Of a stretch of DNA of 64,000 nt, positions 22,858-34,092 are shown one piece after another. The translations under genes and the position numbers were made by a program. The stretch is taken from positions 18,070,450 through 18,134,449 of the forward strand of contig NC_092648.1 in assembly GCF_032118995.1 (NCBI RefSeq). Direction: 5' to 3'. This DNA comes from Asterias amurensis. Its lineage: Eukaryota > Echinodermata > Asteroidea > Forcipulatida > Asteriidae. Within the stretch, counting starts at the first letter, position 1; each line of letters begins with the position of its first letter. A model generated the notes under the pieces. It was not told where the DNA came from and did not search any database. It saw nothing but the letters and a program-made list of their open reading frames with translations.

Positions 22858-25800
22858 ACCAAAGTATGACCTGGACCTTCAACTCATAACTATTTATTAT
22901 TGTACAATACATCATAAGAGGTTCTATCATGTTTACATAGAGGTTTTATTAATCTGATAATTTTTATAAGCAGGCTGGTTCTGGCTCGTTTACCCATTGT
23001 TATGCAAATGAAGATTTTGTCTGGTGTATGAATGTTTTGTGTCTGTTAAAAAAAATCTATAATGGGCACACCAAGTGATAAACCAAGTCAAGCCATAATG
23101 TATTATATCTGCACTCTTTGTACTCTTGAATAAATAAAAGTGACTCTTTGATTTACTTAGGTTATCAAACAATTGTAGAGCCTTCAAACCATTCATTTAT
23201 TTTAGGAAAGGTCCCTGCTTGCATCAACCACGTATCAGAACAATAGATGGAGTCCAACAGCTTAGGCTAAAACTGTTAATTTATGTGGTATACATTACAG
23301 TGTTGTAGTCGAGACCCGACCTGTCCAATATCAGATCGAGAGTCAAGGTGAGACCGGGCTCAAGATCTACAACACTGATGCTTTAACGTGTGATGCTGCA
23401 GACAACCAGCTGAAGATGGACCCTAGCCGCCAATGTTGCCCCGGTCTGAGTCTCCATTACACAAAGAAGATGCAAGATTCTTCTCCTCTTAGCCTCATTT
23501 TGGTTACATTGTACGAGAGTAGCAAAATGGCTGTATCCAAATGGCAACAGTGGTTTAATAAAGTATGTAAGCCCAAGATTGGAGAACAAACACTAACCAA
23601 TTTCTAAACAATATTTTTGAGGTCAACTCAAAATGTTTAGTTTTTTTAAGTTAACTTATACCAGGAGTGAGTCACTCCTGACAAAAATTAAAGGATTGCT
23701 CTTTGCACCTCATAACCCCTGGAGTAACAGATTCCTAAGAGCTTTTGAGAACAGTATCCTAAGTGCTGGAGAAATACATCAAAGAGCACACCTTCATTAA
23801 GAGAAAAATACAGCTTTTTCTTTTTACCAGGGTGAGACTTCAAAAAAAGATCCGAGTTCAGGAATACATCTGCAATATCTCAGCTTTGGAAACACACATT
23901 CTCACATGCGTTTGATTTTGAAGTTTAAATTGTAAACTGAATTAATTAGATTATAACTGTGCCTTTCTCACCTATACATGGAAAGAAGCCAGGAGCCACA
24001 ATGTGGCGATAAATACACACTTATGATCCGACACCCCCAATGGATTGTCCGAATACTATCCCTAATCAACCCTCACACCAACTTTAAACCCTAATATGCA
24101 GGGGTAAATTGTCAGAACGTACAGGAGCTGAACATAAAGTAAATACAATGGTTAAGTGAAACACGGACAAATCAAACTCAACATAAGATTTCACTTTCAA
24201 GATCTCAACAATCAGAATTGATTAAATCTCTCATTCCATTTTTGTTTTATTAAATAAATTCTCTTTTAATATAGTTTTAATCTTGTTATCAATATAATAG
24301 CAACTTTTTCGGCAAACCGAATGAACCTTTGTTACGTGGCAATTTGTGGACAAATTGTGGACGTGGCAAATTTATTAGTTTGTACCATTCTTTCTCTAGA
24401 AAAAAATGTGGAAGTGTCCATGGTACTTTAGAAAAGTAGTTTTCTAAATTTAAAACTTTACCAACAAGAAGATGTCAGGCCACGCCATTATTTGTCCACA
24501 AAAAAGCGCCCTCTATCAAAGTACTTTTGAACAAAATAAATTTGAGTATGAAAAGAATTAAAATAAAATGAACATAATATAATATACATTTTTTTTACCT
24601 ACTACAAAGATTGTAGTTATGTTTATCACTGGTAATTAATCTCGTTTTCTAAAGTAGGGGCCCAATCATACAGACGTCAAGGTATCTTGATATATCAATA
24701 TTTGGTCATTCAGTCAAAAAAGGGAATGCCCCAAAACACATCAAAATTCGGAGTGAATTAAAAGACGCTTCAACCTGTCTTACAATTGATAGACTGAACA
24801 AATACCGGAATGAGCATGGGCAGTTTTCATGGCATGCACAATGCTTGAAATGCTTGCAGATGATGCATCAAACAGTTCTGCCCCAATGAAGCTTTGAATT
24901 ACTTTCATTGCCATTTTTTTTATATTTACAACATATACAAATCTCTTTGTATATATTTATTCAATCTTAACCAGTTTGCTTCAGGAATAACAAAAAATGT
25001 CTAGCCATTAAAAATGTGTTGTCAATGAAACTCAATTTGGATCCATAAAGACTTTTTCTCATAGACATTTACAGACTTTAATGGTTCGATTTTTTGTAAC
25101 AATCCTGTAATCCCAGCAGAGAAAGAGTAAATGCCTCATGACAGTGCAGTTTACTCCATCTTAACCAAACATTGGCTTGTAGGTAAAAAGAACAGGTCAT
25201 CGATACAGGCATTTGGCACAATCCATGCAGAGTTAATCCACAACATAGCGCCCTCTATCAAAGTTTTTTCTTCTTCACAGAACTTGGGAAAGTACCGACT
25301 ACATGTATACAGTACTCAATGATCGTAAGGGTGACCAACATTAATATTCTTTATCCCCTGATGCAAACTAACACCTATAAAACATAGTTTATCCATCCAT
25401 TGCTTGCAGTGCCCGTTGCCCAGTGCCACCAAACCATGACCTCGTAGACTGTGTATGGTTTTAACAATCCACTTGCAGCGTCTCACCACGTGTGACCTGT
25501 TGACATGACCACTGCTTATTAATCCCATAGAAACTTGACCGATAAGCCTGCCACTGTGTGTTGTATACGAGTTCTGAATGTTACTGATTCCTCTGAAGCA
25601 AACTGGTGAAGACTCCATTTTCAATTAAATAAAGCACACTCAATGGGTTCACTTTAACCCGTCCACACCATCGCAAACCATCAACATGATCAGAAACATA
25701 TCCACACTCATCAACTAAACATACTAGAGATAAACTTAAATACTCTCCGCCAGCAAAAATACTTGTCACTCCAGACCACAACAGATCCCTCAACACAACC

Positions 25801-25890
25801 AACCAGAAACCAACCAACCAAAAACCACACAAAATCATACCAATTAACAAAAGCTAAAAACCCCACCACAACATACAAATCAACAAAGGA

Positions 25891-26201
25891 AACAAAAGTT
25901 TAACAGTAAATCCACCAACACACCATCCACACCGTACATCATACTGGACATCCACACTGTAACATATCAGATGTGCAGCTTTGTACATAGGAATAAAAAG
26001 ACGAATCGGCCAACCACACTTTGTACAGAGTTTCCGTGCCAATCAACACAAGAAACAAAAGTTCAACAGTAAGTCCACCAACAAAACCAACAAACCATCC
26101 ACACCTTGCATACCGGACATCCACTTTGTTACATATTAGATGTGCAACTTTGTACATGGGAATAAAAAGACAAATTGGCCAACCACACTTTGTACAGTGT
26201 T
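25891..26201. repeat. 163-base tandem duplication
   Basis: Two adjacent copies, 25891-26053 and 26054 to about 26201, each starting AACAAAAGTT(T/C) and containing CAGATGTGCAGCTTTGTACAT-like and GGCCAACCACACTTTGTACA blocks. They differ by substitutions and a small indel. Minus-strand frames through each unit give a similar cysteine-containing peptide (CTKCGWPI), but frame and homology do not support a gene. Confidence 0.65.
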
Positions 26202-26745
26202 CTTTCGGTTTTCTGCTGACAAGAAGGGAAATCAGCTTACCAGCTGAGAGGTTGCATGCCAGAACATGTTCATGAACACCTTCAACCAAATGTAGCCACT
26301 CCAATCCAAATAATATCCACAAACACAACAAAATCCATCCGTTACACACCATTTGTGATTGTACAAGCCCCCTTCCCCAACCAAACCATCAAAGAGAACA
26401 TTACAATAAAATAAACAAAAATAAAAATTGTGTGACCAAATATGGCAGGAGATGGAGGCTTTTAAGACTTGTGTGTGAGTAATATTTCCGACGCTTCTCA
26501 AGACAAAGACCAATCTGAAAAATATCAATACTGCCTTCCACTCACCTATAAAATAGAACGTGATAAACCAACTACTACCCTGCACCTCTACCCCCCCCGA
26601 ACCTCAAAACAAAAGCCTGTTCTATATCATTGCCATGTTTAAAATTGTAAGCTTAAGTAGCATTAAGATTGCATTGCCATGCAGTTTCAAGAGAGTTGTA
26701 ACATCTTTTCAGATTAATAACAATTCATAGAGAGATTTATTGAGT

Positions 26746-26751
26746 TTTCAC
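26746..26751 (-). promoter_or_regulatory. Candidate polyadenylation signal, GNMT
   Basis: AATAAA on the minus strand (TTTATT as written), 475 bases beyond the GNMT stop codon. It is a plausible 3' end but not the only A/T-rich hexamer nearby. Confidence 0.35.
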
Positions 26752-27226
26752 AAACCTCACTAGATTTTAAAATCTCCTCTCTTCTTCGTTTAAAATGCAG
26801 AAATAGATTAAGTCTTGGCTTGCCGCCCTAGCACTATTATCATGGAGCGAACGTAAACATTTTGCTCCTAAAATGTCGCTATCACTATAAAAACAAAAAG
26901 AGAAAAACAAAAAAATGATTGTTGAGCTTTTAACCATCACTTATGCATTGCAAAACCTCTATCTGATAAATTGACCTGTATAGCCTTCTTGAAGACAATG
27001 CATGCACAGAGAAAGGAAAACATTTTCACAATATGATACCTCTGTACACGATTCTTGTGATGTAAAACTATATTTACATACATTTAACATTTTTCCCCAA
27101 AGTATCGTTCCTTGTTCATGCTGTTAAAACATTTTTTTCCTGAAGTATAGTTCCTTTTAAATGCTGTTAAAAACTGACTGACAAGAAAAATATGTCAGTT
27201 GCTTTGTGACGCCCATCTTCAGTTCA

Positions 27227-30200
27227 TCATTCAAGTGGTTTTTCTATAACATGGATGTAATAAGAGGGGCAGTCTCCTTCCTTGAATTCTTTGAAGTCTC
27301 CGTACACCGTGTGCTTACAACTTTCACCAAATGTCTCCTTGAGGAGCTCTGTGAAGGCATTCAGGCGATGTGGGTAGTAGGACAGACGGAATCTAAGATG
27401 GTAAGATTATTGAGATTAAAACATTAACAAATACTGGTTTTGAAAACTGACAACATTCAACAAGCGCATCACATAATACAGAAGTCTCAATATGCTCATA
27501 ATAATAATAATTAAAAACTACATACATAAGTAGGGAATACAAACAAAACCATATATATGCATCATCCCTAATGCAAGTAAAATATCTATGAAATTCATAC
27601 AAACAAAAGTACTCTTAATAAAAAAAACAGAACAATAATGCATACAAAATAATGAGTAAACTAACAATAATTTATGTAGATTTTAGAATCCTATGTAGTG
27701 ATATGAGAACCCAAGCTAGGTCATCATACTTTTGAGGGGGAGTGCAATTTAGCTAGTACCATGTACTAGCACATTAGGACATTGCACTCTTAGACTATGA
27801 AAGGACAAGAAACTCATTAAATCACTGGGTAAATTATTCATAGGCCTACATCAAAAGATATCCTTAAACAACTAAATATTATTAACTGTCAAAAAAGGGC
27901 AAGCCTGTGTAAAGAGAAAAAATCAGCATAAATTAACAAAGACATGAAGCAAGGGTAAATATTCCGAAAAAAACACTGAACCCAAACTTAAACAACAAAA
28001 TTGAAGTCTGGCTCACTCTGAAAAAAAGCATGCATTAAAATGTCATATACACTCAAGGCACCATGTAAAAAAAAAACAGCACCAATCAAATGGATGAAAT
28101 AATCAATGAGCATTGAAAGAGCACACAACAACAATCTGGAAACACATCATCCAGGAATTTGTGACAACAAAATAAACAGTCGGAAAAATATTACACATGA
28201 CTTTACACATTCATATTTCAATACATTCTTTTGAATAGACGACAAACAATATGTTGCCACCATAAAATTATGATAGATTAAATCAGAAATGAAGGACACC
28301 TGGTGAAAAAAACATAATAATAGTACCAATGCAAGACATTTATATTATGAAGTGCATAAAGAGGAGCGTCTATGCACAACACACAATACATTAAACACTT
28401 AAATAAATATGAAGCAATTTGTTACAAAAATGTAGACTCAAATAAGTGAGTCTCTCAAATTCAATTAATGGTCAGAATAGAGTCAGCTTTCATGAACTTG
28501 TTGCGTCATTCAACAATAAAAGGTACAATGAATTTGAAGACTCTTCCAACCCTAGACTTGGAATACTTACTTGTAGACATTTTCATCCAGATGCATTTTC
28601 TTAACATTTTCTTCGTTCTTTGCCTCATCATCAACGGAAATAAAATAATCTAATGTCACCATGGAAGGGCGGCCATTAACGTACAGCACTGATGTCTGGA
28701 GGTCCTTGATGCAGTTACCCTGTGGAGTCAAAAAAGCATTGGGATATTAACGCCAGTTTATTTCTTATTAGAGGCCTAAAACTACACGCATTGACCCCTT
28801 GTATTGACGTGACACAGGACTACTGTCTGCCCATGGTCTGATGTGTTAAGAGTTAAAATACATGGACAAATTGTGGTTGTTTTGCCAATTTATTGCAACT
28901 TTTCTGTGCTGTGCTGTGTTTTTCTGTGCTGTTCAGTAGAGCAACATTGTGGGCTTTCTTCGGGTGTTGTCTATGATTCATTTGCTTTAATCTTTCCTGT
29001 TAGAAAAATTGTGGGGTGCACACCGCAATGTCAAAACACCCCACAGTACAGTTCCTACCTACAAATCACCCACAATGTCTATCTTGTAAGCACACAGGTA
29101 CACAGATATGAGGCACACCCTCCAGGGTGGACAATTTTTCTGGGCTCCAAAATTCAACTTTTATCCGTATAATCTCACAAGATTAACATTTCAAGGCAGC
29201 ATACATTTTTTGGGTGGTGGGTCTTGGACAATAGTCATTCTCCACATATGTCCACATAACCCATAGTAAAATAACTTAGCCCTCAATGTTAATTTTTAAC
29301 TTCAATCAGCACCCAGCACTCAGGGTTCCCCTTAACAGCGGTCCGCTGGCTAAATGCCAGTTAAAACACCCAAGGACGAGTCATAATTCTGTCACAACCA
29401 TTCCTGCAGGCTACTTGATAACTTGCCACAGCTACACGTACACGAAAACCACTGATTTTCATATTGCTCAAAGTCACAAGGTCCCATCATGCCTAATAAT
29501 GTTGTGAATGAAATCCCAAAATACGGACCAGTGAAAAATCTGTCAGACCAGCATCATGACAAGCTAACTGGTGCTGCTGGCTAGTCACTGAAAAAGTTAT
29601 AGACGTAATCCTTAGATAGCACCACGTAATGTTTTACAGTGTGCTGTGGCACAATTTGCTGCCAATCAGACCAGGAACACCGGGGAGAACCCCTTCTTTT
29701 TTATAAGTACACTGGGTTCTTTTAAACGCGTAACACAACACATGGGACAAATTACTTTACATCTCATCCGAAGGCCGAAGCAATGGTTTAACTTAAAAAA
29801 AGTTTCTTGCTTAAGAACACAAGTGTCACAGCTAGGGTTTCGAACCCACACTCTGCTGATGAGAAACACCAGAGTTTCAATTCGGTGCTCTAGTGTTTCT
29901 GATCAGCAGAGTAGAAAATACCTCATAATAAAGAAAACACAGCCTACTCCAAGTCTTACCACATAATAAATATTCTGTACTGGTGCTCTACCAGTGTCTA
30001 TAATAGCATCGTAGTTCCTGTGATCAATGATCAGTATTCCACCAGGTTTCAACATGCTGGCGAAGTTCCTCAGGGCGAGACGGTGATTCTCCTGTTTGCC
30101 GTCAAAGTCAGGAAGATGAGCAAAGGAGTTTCCCAGGCAGACGATGGCATCGTAACCGGGCCCTGGCTTTGGAATATCCTCGGGTAGAGTAAGCCAGTTG

Positions 30201-32066
30201 GCAATTTCAATCTCTGTACAAATAAAAAGACAACAGTTTAACAATAAATGTGTGTCAGGTTTTGAACTTCCCTCTTGAAGGGCCACAGCCATTTTTCTCT
30301 GGTAAGGGGCACTGCTATTTGTATTGGAACCTTACAGAGGGCACCACAGCAAAAACACAGGGCACCACGGCAATTGCTGTGGGTGCTGTGGGTTATTAAG
30401 AGGCCGGATGTTTCAAATTAGTATTTTTTGAACTAATTCAATTGTTTGTGAAAAAGGAGCATTTTTGACACTCCTGCGATGAAGGATTTTGAGTCATTGT
30501 AATCAAACTACTAAAAGGAAATAAATTATTAGACACTTGGTATCAATGTACCCCACACTTTTGCTACACCTGTTCACATGGCCTTAAGCACTCATCCATG
30601 GAACCCTCTTTTGGAGTATGCAGCACCAATTAGCCAAATTGGTACACACATTATTTATCACTCAACAATCCCAGGTACCCATATTTACTCCTGCATGATG
30701 AGAAGTAAGTTTGGTTGAGTGCCATGCCCATGAACACAAGTGTTTGACTTCAGCAGCCCATCCAAGAGATCTTTAAGAATATATGTCCATGTATCTCCCT
30801 TGATAATCGGGGTATCTGGAAAGGTGTGACATTGTGTTTAGGGCTGTAGGATGAACAGGGAGAATGCAAGGGGCTTGAGAAAGAGGCAAAGACGAGGTTG
30901 TGCTTCTGCACTTTCCTTTAGCATTAAATAAAGTACCAAATGCTCTCAAGTACAGTCAATATCAACTAGTCAAGTGGTATTGTAAGATTAGTTTCATTAC
31001 CCCAACTATCAAACATTTCTTCTTTGCGGCGTGCCCACCTCTCCCTGAATGCGTGTAGGATCATCTTATCTGAGGCATCACAGCTCATGACATGGAATCC
31101 TTGCTCAAGAAGCATCACAGAGTCGATGCTGAATACGAACACATAACATTTCATTTAGATATGGCAACTAAATGATAATAGTGGCTTCTTATTAGCGCTC
31201 ATATCCATCACTCAGTGACGCTCAAGGCGCTTCAAGATTCAGTATTTTCCTGCAAGGTAAGAGGAACTCCTTTGAATTATAAGACCTACTCCTAGAAAAA
31301 AAGTGTGTCTTAGGCCTACAATTCAATTAAAGTACACTGCTGCCTCGGAGTCACAGAACACCTGTAAAAATTGGAACTTGTGAATAACTAAAAACACCAG
31401 TTATGAAACTTGAAGGAAAAGAATACCTATGGTTTGTGCAAGAGTTTGTGTTAATGTTATTGTAATTTTTGAAACCACGGCTTGGGCTTTGGATTCAGCT
31501 TCAGGCTCCTTTCTCTCGTCTGAAACCCTGAGCGCGTATGCACAGCATGCACAATATTGTCACAAAACAACCGCAGGACCAAGCTCACCTGAGCCGAATC
31601 CAAAGCCGAAGCCGTGGTTTTGAAAAGGGCCTATATAAATAATTGGGGACTAAACAAAGACAACTTGACTAGAGCAAGATTTGAACCAAGGACCTCCGGA
31701 TAATAGTGCCGGTGCTCTACCAACTGAGGGAAATTGCTCAGTTGGTAGATACTGCCAAATATTTAAGCACTTCATGGAGACTATGCTAATAACCACTAAA
31801 TGGATAACAGCCACTAAATGGATATTACCAATGTTTGTTTTCACTAGTAGTGTTCCTTACCCAGTTCCACATGCTGCATCAAGCACTTCATGACATTTCC
31901 TGGACTGAAGGAGATCAACTAGAAAGTGGCGGTAGTTCTCTGTTCTCTCTGTGCGACTGCCGATGTAGTATTCCCACACCTTAGCTGCTTTGCCATCGGC
32001 GTACTGATCCGGTATACCCTGAGCTGCTACACCAAGGGAACGGGTACGGTAAATGCTGTCCACCAT
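27227..32066 (-). CDS. GNMT: Glycine N-methyltransferase
   Basis: GNMT transfers a methyl group from S-adenosylmethionine to glycine, making sarcosine, and buffers the cytosolic SAM/SAH ratio in one-carbon metabolism. Five coding exons on the minus strand, in gene order: 32066-31861, 31128-31001, 30213-29960, 28719-28571 and 27392-27227, with GT-AG borders and consistent phases. Together they encode 300 residues (human 295). The start [12 protein letters not shown] matches the vertebrate N-terminus. The SAM-binding motif VLDAACGTG is at 61-69, NSFAHLPD at 140-147, and DHRNYD at 175-180 contains the arginine that binds substrate carboxylate in mammalian GNMT. The end runs FRLSYYPH to [10 protein letters not shown]. 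The segment between exons 4 and 5 is family-typical but a little longer and more acidic than in human. Intron 3 (28720-29959) and the intron at 30214-31000 carry repeats. Confidence 0.95.
29800..29915 (-). repeat. tRNA-like SINE remnant in GNMT intron
   Basis: On the minus strand the segment contains an A-box-like CTAGAGCACCGAATTG and a B-box-like GGGTTCGAAACCC (about 29836-29848), about 60 bases apart. This layout is typical of tRNA-derived SINEs. It lies just 3' of GNMT exon 3. Confidence 0.4.
30252..30405 (+). repeat. Dispersed repeat R2, copy c
   Basis: Third copy of the R2 repeat, inside the GNMT intron at 30214-31000 and antisense to the gene. It shows CAGGTTTTGAACTTCC, GGCCACAGCC, CTCTGGTAAGGGGCAC, AGAGGGCACCACAGC and CAATTGCTGTGGGTGCTGTG, and ends AAGAGGCCGG. 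Confidence 0.5.
31180..31250 (+). repeat. Short dispersed repeat R3, copy a
   Basis: Contains ATAATAGTGGCTTCTTAT, AGCGCTCATATCC, CAGTGACGCTCAAGGCGCTT. The same block, a few bases changed, is at 37425-37495 in the same orientation and follows an (ATA)n run there. It lies in the GNMT intron at 31129-31860. Probably the tail end of a SINE or LINE. Confidence 0.5.
31641..31735 (-). repeat. tRNA-derived SINE S1, copy a
   Basis: The minus strand reads GTTGGTAGAGCACCGGCAC, TATCCGGAGGTCCTTGG and TTCAAATCTTGCTCTAGTC, followed by a tail TCTTTGTTTAGTCCCC. The body and the tail both match the copy at 55478-55560, so this is a SINE and not a tRNA gene. Next to it CTACCAACTGAG and CTCAGTTGGTAG make a hairpin (about 31715-31750). 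It lies in a GNMT intron. Confidence 0.6.
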
Positions 32067-33055
32067 TTTGCTATTGCTGTGTCCAAAATCACACTGGTAC
32101 AATCTAAGCATCAGAATGAGAAAAGTAAAGCAATTAACTCGAAATGATTTGACTTTAAATCCGACTTGTAGGAGACTAAATTTAAATGAGAAAAAAATTA
32201 ACTGTTGCCAACTGCTCACCAACCAAAAGGACCTATGGTATAGACGATGTGACCTATGTTTACATTCAAACCGCCCTCTGTTGACAAAACACTATACGTC
32301 ATGTTCGCCAGGCACTGAGTTGTGTAGTCATAGTAAGATTGCGTACACTTTCTAGCTGGCTGCCAAAACACAAAGGTTTTCCCTGGCGATATGCGCGCGA
32401 ATCATGTTATGGTTTTCGTGTGACGTTAGAGGTCACATCGTCTATAAATGCATGCAACAAACATGAATATACCAGTGCAGCATAGGCCTGTTAGCAGTGA
32501 AGTGGAAATACCCAGTACATGAATAGAGAGAGAGAGAGAAAGAGAGTCAGAAAGCACACAGAAAAAAGGGAGAGGTTAACAATTAATTGAACATGAAGAT
32601 AGAAACACAAATGACAATATCAAGGGTGGGAAGAGGGAGAAAAAGTAATTAATTAGTGAAGGGGACATCTGTTGGGAAAAGGAGAAGGCAAAGACAAACG
32701 CCAACATGCACTGTTCAAGTTTGCTCATAAAAAGGCATGTCCATTGATGGTGCCATACAATGCCATGTAATGTACCTTACAGGAAATTCTAACCCATGAA
32801 GGAAGTTGGAGCATGTTGCATGAGGGATACAATGTCAGAAATGGGCAGTGACGTGTGACAATTAACACAACATAATTCATTCCATTGGTTTGGTTCTATG
32901 CTCAAGTAAGAATGAAAACACGAATTTACTTCCCTTTTAATCAAGAATGAGATTCAAATAGTGTGAACATTCCAGAAAAAGGTTTAACTGGCCTGGGTTT
33001 CCCCTTATTCTAGACCCAGAACCTACAGAACACCATACCAGATGTTACAACTTCA
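32067..33055. other. 5' flank of GNMT
   Basis: No exon assigned. The first 300 bases upstream of the GNMT start codon should include its 5' untranslated region, or an acceptor for an upstream non-coding exon. A GAGAGA microsatellite lies at about 32525-32546. No TATA box was recognised. Confidence 0.35.
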
Positions 33056-33236
33056 GCCCGGTTCATACTTCCTGCGAATGCGAAGCGAATGTTGACGTCA
33101 CAAAAATCGCAACGAAGATTCACAGCAGTTCAGCTCCGTTCAACTAACTTGCGAATATCGCTGCGAAAGGATAGTTGACGTCAAAATCAAATTCACGTCA
33201 AATTCACTTCGCATTCGCATGAAGTATGAACCGGGC
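33056..33236. mobile_element. Short MITE with GCCCGGTTCATACTTC ends
   Basis: A 181-base element with terminal inverted repeats of about 33 bases starting GCCCGGTTCATACTTC and ending GAAGTATGAACCGGGC. It is flanked on both sides by TTCA, a likely 4-base target-site duplication. The inner part holds TTGACGTCA motifs in both halves. No coding capacity. Confidence 0.75.
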
Positions 33237-33976
33237 TTCAGGAGCTTTTAAAGACTCTGTGCAACAAAAGCTACAGGTTTGGACAAAATGTGAACCTTCC
33301 TCCCATTGGTGAAGATTGCTTTATATTCTTCTTTCAGGAAAATTGGAAGCTGTAGGAGAATTTGAGAAAATCCTAAAATCAGAAGAAAAAACCCAGAGAA
33401 ATCTTATGCCTTAAAAAAATATTGATACACTGGGACTTGATGAAATCTGGCCTCCATGTTTAGAGTCACTATTAGAGTAAACCATTCCACCTTGAATTAA
33501 TGAAATTTCATACTTGATTCACACAGCTATGGTATAAATATGGGTACATTTACATATGGAGAAATTCCCTGAGAGAAAAAAACTTTCTTAATAAGACATT
33601 TTGATTATTCAAAAAGTGGATGTGCAACAATCAACATAAAAACTTTTATAGCCCCGAGGCGATATGCCAAGTCACTGTTCAATCATACACTACAGCACAC
33701 AGTTTTGTACAGTTTGCTTAAAGGGATGCTTACTTTTATCTTGGCAGTTACTGTGTAATCCTTTACTGAATACCAAATAGTAAACAAACAGCCCAAATAC
33801 CAAAATGCAAGTGCTCTATCATTCTCTATGGTCTATGCCCAGGTACCACATAATGGCAATGCATCGAAAGTATCATTAGTTGCTTTACCTAGAACTCCCA
33901 GGGAGGATTATGAAAACAGTCCTTTCTACATGATAAAATACTGGCCTGCTTTCCCCAAGCATAAAATATTAATATT

Positions 33977-34092
33977 TAGACCCAGTTACTGGGCTGCTGT
34001 ACTCCTTTTATTTCTCGAAATTTTTCATATCTACGACCGCTACTGAAAAATTTCGAAAAAAAAGGAGTACAGCGCCCCAGTAACTGGGTCTA
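33977..34092. mobile_element. Short hairpin MITE
   Basis: A 116-base near-perfect hairpin starting TAGACCCAGTTACTGGG and ending CCCAGTAACTGGGTCTA. The arms (about 48 bases each) also pair over CTGTACTCCTTT and CGAAATTTTTCA. TA at both ends could be a TA target duplication, as with Tc1/mariner-type MITEs. The 72-codon frame across it is not a gene. Confidence 0.65.

Larger units (their letters stand above)
20084..27226. other. Long gene-poor tract between SGPP array and GNMT
   Basis: No coding exon recognised in about 7 kb. It contains runs of G at 20881-20894 and 22323-22333, two copies of a medium repeat (22521-22857), a hammerhead-like segment (21955-22031), a short GTAGTCGAGACC-type inverted repeat at about 23300-23372, the palindrome AGGAGTGAGTCACTCCT at about 23665, and a 163-base tandem duplication (25891-26201). 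Open frames in 25316-26585 on the minus strand are low in complexity and repeat-derived. The part nearest 27226 should hold the GNMT 3' untranslated region. Confidence 0.45.

Noticed and set aside
25316-26585. Run of minus-strand frames suggesting a membrane protein gene
   Set aside because: Frames are discontinuous, of biased composition and partly built from a tandem duplication; no recognised family.
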